DNA of 64,000 bases from Eumeta japonica (Eukaryota; Arthropoda; Insecta; Lepidoptera; Psychidae), in the NCBI GenBank assembly GCA_005406025.1, contig BGZK01000544.1, positions 62,001 to 126,000 of the forward strand. The letters run 5' to 3'. The notes under the pieces are model-generated. The model searched no databases and had not been told where the DNA came from. It saw only the letters and a list, made by a program, of their open reading frames with translations. This document shows, piece by piece, positions 48,431 to 60,174 of this stretch (its first letter is position 1; every line of letters starts with the position of its first letter). The position numbers were made by a program, and so were the translations under genes.

Positions 48431-49825
48431 TTGGACTTTAATATTATCCTCTTTTGAATTAATTTCTCGATATATTGAAAAAAGTAATCTAAAAAAATGA
48501 TAAAACGACTATGAAAAAAAATAATTGTGTAACAGATACCTGAGAAAGGAAGAGACGAGCTTTATAATTTTTAGAAATTATTTCAGCATTATAGAAAGCA
48601 CTATCATGTTTTTTACTTAATATCTATTTAATAAAATAATGAAATACTTTATGAACTGTGTTAGTTCAGTAGCTATGAGCGTCTCCGTCGAAAGTCTAGG
48701 GATATTATATCCGAGCAATCAAAAGCCTGGCACTATTATATGTATCTCAAGTGTAATATGGCACTGCAGACAAGGACAAATATATGTTTGGTAGTGGTCT
48801 TTACTTGAAAATTTAGCCATCTGTCTAATATACGTATCGTGAGCCATTTAATTAAACTGGCTTGAACGCTATATGAACTATGAGTTACCTACATAATTAG
48901 CAACCATTAAGGACAAGTTTGTGATAGTAAAAGTTTATAGTTAAAAAGATTTTCGATAAATTGAGATTAAAAGAAGACGTAGGAACGCCGCCACATTCGA
49001 AGAAAAGTTAAAAGTAATGAGTCCTATTTTGAAAGCTAGGATTACACCCAGTGAAATTACGTACGAGATTATAAGTGATTCATTTTGAAACAGAAACAGT
49101 ATCAAAAAAACCAAGTCAAGCGTTGGATTGATAAAAGAAATATCTATGCACGGTATCTGAAAAACAGATACTGCACGCAGATAAAACGATCTTATCTTTT
49201 AAATATGATCAAGATCTCGTCTTCTACGAAGACATCAACTGAAATTTTCGTAGGTCATAAGTCACGATTGAGCGAGATAATTTAATCTCCGGGAGTCGTC
49301 ACATTCCTCGTCAATATCACAAAGAACATGTTTCCTAATATTCTCTCATTTATCATCTTTAAAAAGCATAAATTTAAAACATATTTAAGTTTTATGGAGC
49401 CGTCTACCTCATCGATAATTACAGATAGACTGTATACAATTTTTATTTTTTGACAAAACTAAACAGTGGGTAAACATTGTCAGTAGCTACGCCGTTTTGT
49501 CTATGCGACGGTGTCGATGACCGTTTTATCAGCAGTACACGCCACTACTTTTTTAACGTACGTGGGTCAGGTCCGTATGGGGTAGGCCTTATCTATGGTC
49601 ACATTAATGGTCTACTAAGATTTAGCACGTTCATAATAATGCGTATGCACCTATAAGAAGTGACCGCACATTATTTTGAGCTGTTGAGAACGATTTTAAA
49701 GCAATAAAGGTCATCCTATGTCTCGACATGTTTACTTACTCTTGCCCGAGTTTATTAAACAAACGATATCTAAATATTTTCGAGTACTGTTTTTGCTATT
49801 TCGACTATGAAATACAAAAAATAAA
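48431..49825. other. AT-rich DNA, no supported gene
   Basis: No recognisable genes or elements. The 66-codon frame at 49,085-49,285 is lysine-rich and without motif. Confidence 0.55.
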
Positions 49826-50095
49826 GGTCATTTGTAAATTCAATAGATTATCCGTACCCGGGTTTGTCTGTACGAGTCGGTATGTAACTCCGTATGTATC
49901 GGGGGCCATCTTTGTAACACAATTCGAGCCGACTTTCGCCTACGTAGGCGCGACGCGTTCATAACTCGGGAGACGCGCACTCCGCTATCTGCGCGTGATC
50001 TACGCCGCGTACCGGCACGCCTACGCCGCACCTGATTGTCGTACGCGTTGCCCCTTCGCATATTTTGTACGTTGAATAATAACTGTAGCAACGTT
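49826..50095. promoter_or_regulatory. CpG-rich candidate regulatory block
   Basis: Dense CpG, for example CGCCTACGTAGGCGCGACGC near 49,938 and repeated CTACGCCGC units near 50,001 and 50,022. Frames on both strands are open by composition and not supported. Confidence 0.35.
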
Positions 50096-50828
50096 AATGG
50101 GTGTCGTTGAAACGCATACCAGCTTCGTCTAAAAAAAATACAGTATAAAGTAAATACGAAAGCTTAGACTAAATCAATTTTTTATTGCAAGTAGCTTGAA
50201 ATCAACGGAGTGTGTGAGTACACCCACGGCGCACCTGACCGTAGTATGTGCTGTACTGTCGCGTACTTTATATAAGAAATTGTAATTTATTGTTTTCGTA
50301 TTGAAATTTTTCTTGTATTGAAACATTTAAAATATATTGAAATGAATTACTAGCAATTGATTTAATTAAGTCTTGCGTCGAACGTAAAAACTGATCCGTA
50401 TTGCTATTTTTAATATCACTGTTTTTTATTACTATTTCTTACTAAACATATGCGAGAATCTTTTTCTAGAAAATCCTAAATGCACGCTAAGGTAGTTTCT
50501 GCATCATAAAAAATTATGTCGTGTTTATTAAATTTATATTGTGTAATACTTTGCCTTTCATTATTGAACATAAAACAGAAATGTAAAAAAACCTGCATCA
50601 ATTTGTTTTACATAAAATTAACAATGCCAAGGTATAAAAATATTTAATAAAATACCATTTCTTATGTTTGTGTGGGTGTAATACTTTTTTACGATTCTTT
50701 GATACTTTTCTTTATTACCTGGATTTGCATAATTCTGTTTTATATTAAAGTAACTATAAAATATGACATTAACTAATATTCAGATACCCATTATTCTTTC
50801 ACCCAATGTGCACGAGCAGTGATGTACA
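50096..50828. other. AT-rich DNA, no supported gene
   Basis: Nothing recognisable. The segment leads up to a MITE. Confidence 0.6.
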
Positions 50829-51064
50829 TCAAACTCTCATTTCAAATAATTAACTGCTAACTATTAAAGTTAAAAGCTAAACATGTAGAATTACATTGTT
50901 TTGATTTAACGATTTGCAGTTAACTAAGGTAATCATAAAGATATTGATATTTGTCATATTAAATTAATGTCACAAATGCCAATATGTCTAAGATTATCGA
51001 TATTTTGACATGTTTATTTTTAACTTTAACAGTTAGCAGTTATCTATTGCACATGGGAGTTTGA
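50829..51064. mobile_element. MITE with about 56-bp terminal inverted repeats
   Basis: The left arm 50,829-50,884 begins TCAAACTCTCAT and contains TTAACTGCTAACTATTAAAG. The right arm 51,009-51,064, read in reverse complement, begins TCAAACTCCCAT and contains ATAACTGCTAACTGTTAAAG. The arms match at most positions and both end in AACATG. The interior of about 124 bp has no coding capacity. A TA dinucleotide lies just outside each arm, compatible with a Tc1/mariner-type insertion. The superfamily is not certain. Confidence 0.75.
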
Positions 51065-52385
51065 AATATACCGCTGATAGTTTTGAAATAGTGGACAAGT
51101 AGCGCCATCTAGTATTAAGAAGCGGAAGTAAAAGAAAATAGTTTTCATGATAAAAATAATTGATAGTGATTACTTATTACTAAGTATTAAATAACAATAA
51201 GAAAATAGGAAAATTAAACACTTACTGCCTAATAAAATGTTGTTTTGGAAGCTTAGTACAACATTATTTTATATGGTTAAAGTTACGATAGATTGCTTTA
51301 AATATTATCATAAACGGATCTTAAAAATAAACTCAGTTTTCATACAACACAAATGTGTTTAGTTTTGTCAACGTTATTATGTCAAATTACCAGTTTAGTT
51401 TAGTACGAATTTGTGGTAATATGTTTGACAGCACATTCTTACATATTCTTAGGTGTTTGTACTAAGACTGGAAAAAAATTATCACCGTTGTTATATTCGC
51501 CTCTCTCTTTGTCACTCTATCAACAAAACTCATTTGTAATTTATGAGTTTTGTTAATTATTATAAAAAGTGAAAATTGACACCGATGGCTTATTTAATTA
51601 AAATAAAATACATGTAATAAAAATAAATTAAGTCATTGCAGCTGCATCAGGACTGTTTAAAATTTTATTTTTGATTTTTATTACTCAAATATAATATATT
51701 TTAACAGCGGTGAGAACCGGAAACAAGTAAAGTTCAGAATCTTACCAATAGTAGTAATGTTCACTTCTATTGATTTCTGACTGTGAAATGTATTTTTTTT
51801 GAAAAGCTGCTTAAACTTTTAATTCATATTAAACAGTTTTCTGGAGAAAATTGTCAGTGTGTGGAATTTCTGTATTCAGTAAAGATCTTAATTTTTTTTT
51901 TATTTAAATTTCGCCTCGTTACTACTTTAGATTAAACTTTCTTTCGGTTACAGTTTTTTAGGCAACGTATTGTTCTAAACGAACATCGCATTGAATAAAA
52001 ACTGTAATTTTATTTTTAATCAAGATATTTATTTACTGAAATTATTGTAATATTGATACTGTAAAGGTGCATAGGTATTCAAAACTTAATTATACGAACA
52101 AATGCATTTATTTGTTTTTATATTTGACTTTTAATTTAAATAACTGTCTAGAGCTTATTCTCAGTCGTAAAAGAAAATATTAAGTACCCATATATTTTAA
52201 CATAAATTTTTCAAACATCAATTTTTTATTATTTTAAGATTACTGAAAAAATAAACGTACGAACACAAAAATCTATATCTTTTCTTAATTCATCTATAAA
52301 TTAAATAGCGATACAAAATTGAAACAGTACCTATAAAGAAAAAGCTGTATTCATTTATTCCATATATCTTCGTACGTTGATTGTT
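51065..52385. other. AT-rich DNA, no supported gene
   Basis: A CTCF-like motif is at 51,100-51,111. The rest is AT-rich and without supported features. Confidence 0.55.
51100..51111 (-). promoter_or_regulatory. CTCF-like motif
   Basis: The minus strand reads ACTAGATGGCGCTA, the same core as at 14,951-14,963. It lies about 36 bp outside the MITE right arm. Confidence 0.35.
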
Positions 52386-52389
52386 TTAT

Positions 52390-52650
52390 TACTATAACAC
52401 CAGCTTTTGCTCGCGGTTTTGGTCGTAAGGATATAGAATGAATTTCTTCATTTTTTATATTGAACAACCTCTCTGTCAATTATAATACCGATCTTAGGCC
52501 TTTCCTCGGTTTCGATTCCGGTTTCACTACATCTTTTCATTCTGGTACTTCGGTCTGAATTCCAATACCGATACTGTTTTATAAATCGATGTCAGTTTCG
52601 TTATCAATTCTAGTATCGATTCTCGATTTTGATTCTCGTAAAATTATCGT
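52390..52650 (+). repeat. Dispersed repeat copy with degenerate 6-nt units
   Basis: GCTTTTGCTCGCGGTTTTGG, ATAGAATGAATTTCTTC, TTTTTTATATTGAACAAC, CTGTCAATTATAATACCG, then degenerate units such as GATTCC, GGTTTC, GATACC and GATTCT. Parallel to 25,050-25,220. Confidence 0.5.
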
Positions 52651-53865
52651 TTAATATACCGAATATTAATCATTCGTCTATTTATTTATAGGCCCCTTAA
52701 AGTGAAAATGATGTGGCTTCAAAATTATAATTACACACAATTCATTACACCCTTTAAAAGTCGAATTCCTGAAATACCGAAACACGAATTACCTTTATTC
52801 GTAAGTATGCAAAAACATCTAATACAATTTTTTTGACTGCAACATTAAAATTAACGGTATTTCCATACAAACTTACACGTTTTTCATCCCCTTGGAGATG
52901 TAACTTACAAAAATTCCTTCCCAACACACTTTACATTATAAAACAAAGGTTTGTTCAACCATGAATTCCCTCTCAGTCCACTTACCTACATTATAAACGA
53001 AAGCTTTTTGTAACCATGTATATATGGGTTGTGACTTTTTGTAATCCCATGAGATTTTGATTTTGTAAACCATTAACATACACAATGATAAAAGTCGGCA
53101 TCTCGATCGGTTGTATATAGGCATTACTATCCCGGTAAACTTTTAAAAATATAAAAACATATGCCTTTTTGATTATCATGCGTATATAAATGAATTAAAT
53201 TGAGCCTATGAATCACGTGACGTCAATATAAACACAATCCGTAATACAATGATGAAAAAGAAGACTTAACTGTTTTCTTTATGGCCGATATTTGTAATAT
53301 CGTGTAAATTCAATGACGATGTCATTCATGCACGGGGATGCACATGCATCCCTGTACACCAATGCGCAAAACTTCTTGTGCATCTACAAATATTTCACTT
53401 GACTTATCTTGCTTTTATAAATATGCATTTATCTCGTACATTTAAGTAACCATCGACAAAAAGGAACAATGTTAGTCACTTAGGCTAGATACGTGAGCAT
53501 ATAGATGAATCCATGTACATGTTTACAGTAAACACATTACGTTTCCTTTGGTTTTGCTGAAGTTAGCTAAAAATGAATATATTAGAAATTGAAATTAAAA
53601 AATAATTATTTCTCTCCGTAATGAAAATAGTACCCTCTTCTAATGCAAAAAATCTGAATCGATAGTACTATACGCATGTTTCATATGCCAAATTAGGATG
53701 TATACATGCATTATCATGTAGCATGAATTTTATCGTGCATCTTTTCGCAAATATTCATATTCTCCTCCCCTTACAAAACAATTTTGCCACAGAAACCATA
53801 GTTATTGGAAAAATAGTCATTTCTAAGAAAAAATAGCTTAGGACATCTACGTAGAAATGTCGTAC
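52651..53865. other. AT-rich DNA with a palindrome and a CRE
   Basis: A perfect CRE at 53,218-53,225 and an imperfect palindrome at 53,329-53,358. No supported gene; the 62-codon minus frames near 53.0 kb have no domain. Confidence 0.55.
53329..53358. repeat. Imperfect palindrome (14-bp arms)
   Basis: TGCACGGGGATGCA and TGCATCCCTGTACA pair at 12 of 14 positions around CA. It is GC-richer than the surroundings. Confidence 0.85.
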
Positions 53866-53965
53866 TGATAACCTTAGAACAGCTGACGCGTAGGTACTGC
53901 GCCGCAGCGCGCCATGCGGCCGGCCAACCGATCGCGCTCACCCTTGCAATCTAGCTGATCATTTA
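53866..53965. other. Small GC-rich block
   Basis: CTGCGCCGCAGCGCGCCATG and GCGGCCGGCCAACCGATCGC lie within AT-rich DNA. No ORF. Possibly a conserved non-coding element. Confidence 0.35.
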
Positions 53966-55260
53966 TTAAGGGTGTCTATATATTATTCATACATGTATTT
54001 TAAATAATATATTTTTCTCATAGTTACCTTGGAAAATTTTGCGAAAAATTGCATAATAAAATCCATCCTGTAAATCTCTGGAAATTTTTATGGTTACAAT
54101 GATTGTTTATTCAGTAACAGTAATTATCATCAATTGAAGCACATGTGACTATTATTACGAATAAAGTAATTTTCTTAAATGACAGTAACTATTGAAAACG
54201 CCCTTTAACAACTACAATAGTCGTATAGTATGTTATATTCTTATGTATAGTAGTAATTTACATAATAATATAACGTCTTAGTTTATGATACCCATGGGCG
54301 TAGTTATTATTTCGTTGGCCTGTCATGGTATAGTTCAATTATATGATGCTATTCCACCTTAGTATATAAAAAAAAAATAATCTCATTCCACGTACAGTCA
54401 GGGAGTGCTCACAGCTCTTCAGTTCCACTCATGTGAAAACATTTCACATAGTTCCGGGTCCTCATTAGAAAAGTTGGAGGGACCGCTGCAAGGATCCCGA
54501 AATTTTAACTCCCCCACGAGTGTTTCCAGACGGGAACAAAGGATTCCTTGCGCTATCACTATCCTCAATAGCGGTTTTGTTCACTTGCTTCAAAGTTTTA
54601 GGGGTAACTCACGTGATTAGAGACTGTAAATTGATTATATTTCATACACGTTTAATTAAAAGGAATGATGGAATATTACATACGTATATATTTTTTTAAA
54701 AAGTAAATAAACAGACCCATGTTTTATGTATAGAAATAATAGGAATATTTTCTCGATTAATCATTAACTGATTAAGTGTTTATTAAATTTTCGTTTTATG
54801 TCATTTATTATATACATTTTATTAAATAAAATTGATACAAACTTTAGAACCTTAAAATAGCTGATGTTCGGTTTATTTATACAATCCGGTATCTGATGAA
54901 AAGTTTTGTGACTAAAATGAAAAAAAAAACTAATATTTTGCATTTTTTCGATACGAATAGCGAAAATTTAAGGTTGAGGCACTATATGAATCACTTTTTC
55001 TTTACTTAGTGCAATGATAAAGTTAGAGTTTAAAAAAATTCATCAGAATTACGAAAATATTTATTGAATGTTTCATAAAAATGTTCTTGTTTTCTTTATT
55101 TAAAATTAATTAAAACTATACATTTATTAGAGATTTTAAACTGAATTATATTATTCATAATTTTATTACATTATTCATAACGTAGAGCATGGTGCAATGT
55201 CTAATTTTCAGAAATGCGGGATTTTCAATGTAAAAAATATATATTATATCCGTTAGGGAG
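53966..55260. other. AT-rich DNA with a less AT-rich patch
   Basis: A patch at 54,390-54,630 (for example GTTGGAGGGACCGCTGCAAG near 54,471) is distinctly less AT-rich and contains a CACGTG E-box near 54,611. The 71-codon frame starting at a TTG there is not supported. The rest is AT-rich. Confidence 0.45.
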
Positions 55261-55264
55261 CAGT

Positions 55265-55500
55265 ACTTAAAAATATTCCGTTCGATTAGAAGGCACCTGA
55301 TTCGATCTTGACCATGTAAAATTGTCCAACGAGTCTCTGACTCAAGTCAAATCAAACCAGTCGCTGTGTCCACCGGAGGGCACGTCAAAAGCCGCCGGTC
55401 CAAGCCGTAGTCGTCTCATAGACGGCAAAGGCCGTCGGCAGTCTCCCGACGCGCACTGACCCTTTTGGAGGACTTGAGCCCTTATATCTGTAATGAAAAG
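55265..55500 (+). repeat. Possible SINE-like GC-rich repeat
   Basis: A B-box-like string TGATTCGATCTTGACC (near 55,290) and a GC-rich body with partly self-complementary runs (GCCGCCGGTC near 55,391; GGCCGTCGGC near 55,429). This resembles degraded tRNA-derived SINEs, but no clear A-box is seen. Confidence 0.35.
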
Positions 55501-55770
55501 GATTGTTCAACAGAGGGGCGATTCAAACTTGACAAGACTAATATATACACTATTATTTGTGGTCCGATTTTCCAAGCCTTCTTGAAATTTTAGTTATATC
55601 ACTGTCAAATATATTTTCTTTATTATTTATGTAATTTGTTAATTACGTCCGCCGTTTTGTTAAAAGAACACTACAAGTGCTCTCTAATTTCAAAATTGGA
55701 CATTTAGTTATGTAGATGTTTTCGTCTCGACCGTTCTAAACGTTAATGGTGGCCATTGGCTTAAAGAGGC

Positions 55771-55830
55771 TTTATTGATTTGAATTCTTGATTGATATAT
55801 ATATATATATGAAGAATTCAAATCAATAAA
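55771..55830. repeat. Inverted repeat around an AT microsatellite
   Basis: TTTATTGATTTGAATTCTT (55,771-55,789) and its exact complement AAGAATTCAAATCAATAAA (55,812-55,830) flank a loop that contains (TA)n. Confidence 0.95.
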
Positions 55831-56990
55831 TATATACATATATATGAAAATTAATCTTCGCATTAACGACTTTACAAAGCCTAGGTTGAATTCAAATTTT
55901 GAAATCTTTGAAATATAGTGTTATTAGTGTTGTAAAGGTTAAAAAGGTTGTATTTGTCATTCAAACACCCATAGGCAAATTTGAAGTTATATTGAAATTT
56001 TAAATATTATTTGTATTTTACGTTGTACAAAAGTATGCCTACAAAACGTTAATGGGAATTAGGATTTTATAGAGGTCATAAGAAATGTTACCTATGTGAT
56101 GACATGCCTTCTCATAAATTACATTTATCCGACTGAAACATTTATACGAAATGCTTACTGTCGTATAAACTTCATAATAAATACAACAATAAATAATGTT
56201 GTATACAAAATAATTACGTCAACGTTTGTTAAATGAAGACATTTTAGCCTACTAGTTACAAAACTAAAATATTATTTATATATATTTTATATTGTAATAT
56301 AAAAAAAAAGTACTTACTCATTACATAACCATAAAATAATTTGAAACTGTACAAACCTATAATTATGAATATTTTGTTAATGGAGTCATAGTTGAGATAT
56401 CAGTATAGTAGGCCAGAAAAGCTTTTTTTCGAAAAAGCCCTTGGTATAATTTTCAGTTGGTCAAACATGATTACGAATAATAATAGCTTTCCTTCGTTAC
56501 TAAGCATTTATCAATGCTTGTTTCCCGAGTTTTATCGCAGAATCGCTTCTCTTTAGTATCGTATATGAGGCTTCACTAGTTCATTATATAGCATGTACAT
56601 GTTACACGGATTTTATCATTTTGTCAAACCTTTCGTCTGGTCGCGAAAAATATATTTTTCTAAAAACACGCTTTATAAACGTTAATCCTAGATTTGATGG
56701 ATGTCAACACGATCCCTTAAATCGTACATTTAATTTTACAATTACCGCTTTTACGTTTTGATGCAACTTGCCGTTTTTTACGCTTCTAGCTACAATACAT
56801 ATTCTGATGCGAATTGTGATTGATGAAAATATTTGTAATCTTTATGTTTTACTTTGACGATGCTTCGATTTTGCTTAAATTCATTTGGTTGGAGATTAAC
56901 AAGAAAATAGGATTTATAAACACCGCGAACAGTGACCCAAGGAATTGGTCGACTAAATATTTATAAATTTCAGTCTTTCACAACCTGCCT
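55831..56990. other. AT-rich DNA, no supported gene
   Basis: Nothing recognisable. Confidence 0.6.
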
Positions 56991-56999
56991 ACGGTAGCA

Positions 57000-57340
57000 C
57001 GTGTTGCACGTGATGCATAAAGCGGATTTCTCAAAAGCCCATCTCCCCGGAAATCCCATCGGCCATTAGTCACGTTGCAGCCATTTGGGAGGCTGCGCGG
57101 TCGGGTACAGCGGTTTTAATTGCGGGCGCGCTGACCGGCGCGGGAATGAGAATAGCATCGTTAGGGGGGGCCGCACGTCGCGCGCGAGATGACCCCGGAG
57201 ATTACAACACTACTTAGAATGGGCCGCACCGCGTCCGTCATAGGTGTTGTCGTGTGTGGTATAAGGCTTGTACTCATTGGGATGACTAATCGTTGACGGT
57301 GGAATAATGGTGGCCGAAGACGCGGTTTTATTAAAAATTG
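57000..57340. promoter_or_regulatory. GC-rich candidate conserved block
   Basis: GC-rich text (TTGCGGGCGCGCTGACCGGC near 57,120; GGGCCGCACCGCGTCCGTCA near 57,221) with CACGTG-like and GCCATTAGTCAC/GACTAATCG motifs. The only frame (minus 57,161-57,358) has no domain. Similar in style to the blocks near 9, 12.9 and 28.4 kb. Confidence 0.35.
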
Positions 57341-58439
57341 CCACTTAAAACAATTCAAAGCATTAAAATAATTTGACCATCCATTTCACGTAGTTATATT
57401 TAATCACAGAAATTCTTCAACAGTACTGAGTTAGAAACGAACAAAAATCTAAACAGATCTTTTATTCAAGCAGCTGCATCAATTGCCTTAAATTACATAA
57501 AAATCGGTTTATTTGTTCTTTACATAAATTTTAAGAAAAATTTTTCAAAAAGTGTCTTTTTTGATTTTTTTTTAAACACTACTGATAAATCATAAAATCT
57601 AACCAGCAATTCTCTTTAAAAAAAAACACCGTTGATTATTGCAAACTGCATCGCAATCGGTTGGTTCGTTCGAGCCATATGGTTAACTAAATATTTAAAA
57701 AAGAGGGTTTTTCAAAATAATGTAAAATTCTTGATGGGTTGATATTTGGTACTCGGTGATCCTTGTCTGCTTGAAGAATTACGTTGAATGCCGTAAAGCA
57801 AATGATAATTTGTAAGATATCTTAATTGATATATTAAATAAATGGTGTCTTTATTTTCCCAGTATGAAAATTAAAAATAATATACAGATTGAGAAAATAC
57901 TGTATTAAATTAGGTTTTCTAAAATGGTTTTTCATCAGATCTTGTAATTTTAGGGTTCTATAAATGTATTCTAAACATTTTCCGAGAGATTACGAGTATA
58001 GAGTGAGATAGAACTCATGTCTTATAAAATATATGTACATTTTTGTTTGTATATCTGTAGATATGACACTTTATAACAAGAATGTTAGAACTTATCTATT
58101 TTTTTTTTTATTTTATAGGACATGATTATTGTTAGCTTTGCTTAGATAAGGAACGGCATTAGAGCGGGGCATGACAATTAAGGAGTGGAAAAGGTAGATA
58201 TGGTCTAAGTGAATGAAGTAGAGCGAAAGTGTAATAAGAGAGAGTAATTATAATGGTAACTGTAATTCCAATTGTAACTACATGGTTAATAATAAAGGTC
58301 AAAAATTATATTGATTTAAAATGAAAGGCGATGCTCTTACACTATACCTTTTGTCCTATAGTTCTGATCCTATTATTATAATATATCATATGACGACGAT
58401 GTTTGGTCGTTCGTAACTCAATTACAATTACCTATAAAC
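57341..58439. other. AT-rich DNA, no supported gene
   Basis: Nothing recognisable. Confidence 0.6.
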
Positions 58440-59330
58440 GGCAAGAAGGATTTAGATGAAATTTTGCACATCGATAGATTTTTTTTTGGATCTTAAGCAT
58501 AATATTTTATACTTCCTAGGAATGCTATCCTGTGCAATAATTTGTAATAAACTAGAATTAATATCGAAAGCGGAGCAGAAATCGGAATCTAGAGCAAGAA
58601 CTGGCCAAATCCATGCTCATTATAGGGTTCCGAAGTCATTATTACAAAGAAATGCACTACAGATGAAAAAAATACGTTGTTACACTTTTTCCATGTTTTC
58701 CATACTAAATAATTATAAGCACTTTAATCGCCTATAACTAGAAAAACAAGTAGATATGTCGACTATTACTAATAAACTAGTGTAAAACTAAAATGCACCA
58801 GCTAAATATCTTCATGGGATTTACGTCTTTTCATTGAGAACGCAGTTTTTCGGCAATAACTCCAAAACAGTATATTCGTTCATGTTCAAAATGATTTTCG
58901 TTGAAAGCATTTATTGAGCGCAACCTTTGAAACTTTTTCATATTTTTGGAGATACAGTTTAGAAAATAGAGAGGGGAGGGACTATTTCTGCAAATTTCGG
59001 AGCGAATATTTCCGGAATTATTCACGTAATCAGAAAAATTGAACGGAAACCTATTGTATTTAAAATAATTGTCGAAATACGTGCTATACGTTGATGTTTG
59101 CTGAAAAATTTTATTTCAACTTCTGTTACGTTTGTGGATTGCCCCTTAGAATTATTTATTTTTGTTATTAAACTACCACACGAAGTAGCGGCTTATATAA
59201 GGCACTTTTAATTTCATCAACATAGGTCTTGTACTACCTGAATAAAACACCTGTGACATACGGACGGACGGATATGACGAAACTATAAGGGTTCCATTTT
59301 TGCTATTTTGACTCGGAAACTTAACAGGAC
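58440..59330 (+). repeat. Dispersed repeat region with GTTCCG-type tails
   Basis: TATAGGGTTCCGAAGTCATT near 58,620 and, further on, CGGACGGACGGATATGACGA near 59,262 and ACTATAAGGGTTCCATTTTT near 59,281 are phrases of a dispersed repeat family that I recognise from Lepidoptera; a related tail is at 33.0-33.4 kb. The 93-codon plus frame at 58,456-58,737 lies in this repeat and may be a remnant, but I cannot assign it. Confidence 0.45.
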
Positions 59331-60174
59331 AACATCGGAACAATCTATGCAAATGGAACTAAAATTTAAAACAGGATCAGATTGGTATCGATTATAGCAA
59401 GATTACTCGTTATGAAAAATTAAGAATTAATTAAATGTCCATGCTGTTGGACCTGCGTGCAAAAGCTACACTATTGAAATGATTAGGACAAAAAAACAGT
59501 GCTAATAAATAGTTTTTATTTAAAAGTAACCCATAGTAATATCACATGAAACGACAGATAAATACAAAAACGAAAATTATGCAAACATACGTTGTATTTT
59601 GTATACGTATTTATTTAAAACACATTCACGAGTAATTTAAAAAAAAATGAAAATCCATTTCAAAAAAACGTTTTTTACTATACATAACTATAAATGTACA
59701 TAATACGGATAAAATAATTTTTCGGTCTTGTATTTAACACAGTGATGTTAATTTAATTCTTTTATTAAATCATAATAAAGCACATTAAAACTTTTATTTA
59801 TTTTAAGAAGTTCAATTATAAGGTGACACACTAATAATGAAATTTAAATGATTGATAAACGATTTTTTAATTTTACAAAAATAATTTCACTGAAACGTCA
59901 GACCACTTCCATATGGCGAATAATTAGAATATAATTCAGTGCCTGATCACATTAATTGTTGCAATAATAAAAAAGAATAGTTAAATCTTATCCAAATTCA
60001 CTTAAATTACCACATTAAATTAATGAGCATCTACTCAAAACTATTTCATTTTAAACATTTTCAAGCATTATATATAAGATCGGGTAAAACTTTTTTCGTA
60101 TTTTATATACAAATTCAAGATAATTTTTCATCATATTTTACTTTCATTTAATTTTAATGTGTATATGCTGTTCT
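59331..60174. other. AT-rich DNA, no supported gene
   Basis: Nothing recognisable. Confidence 0.6.
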
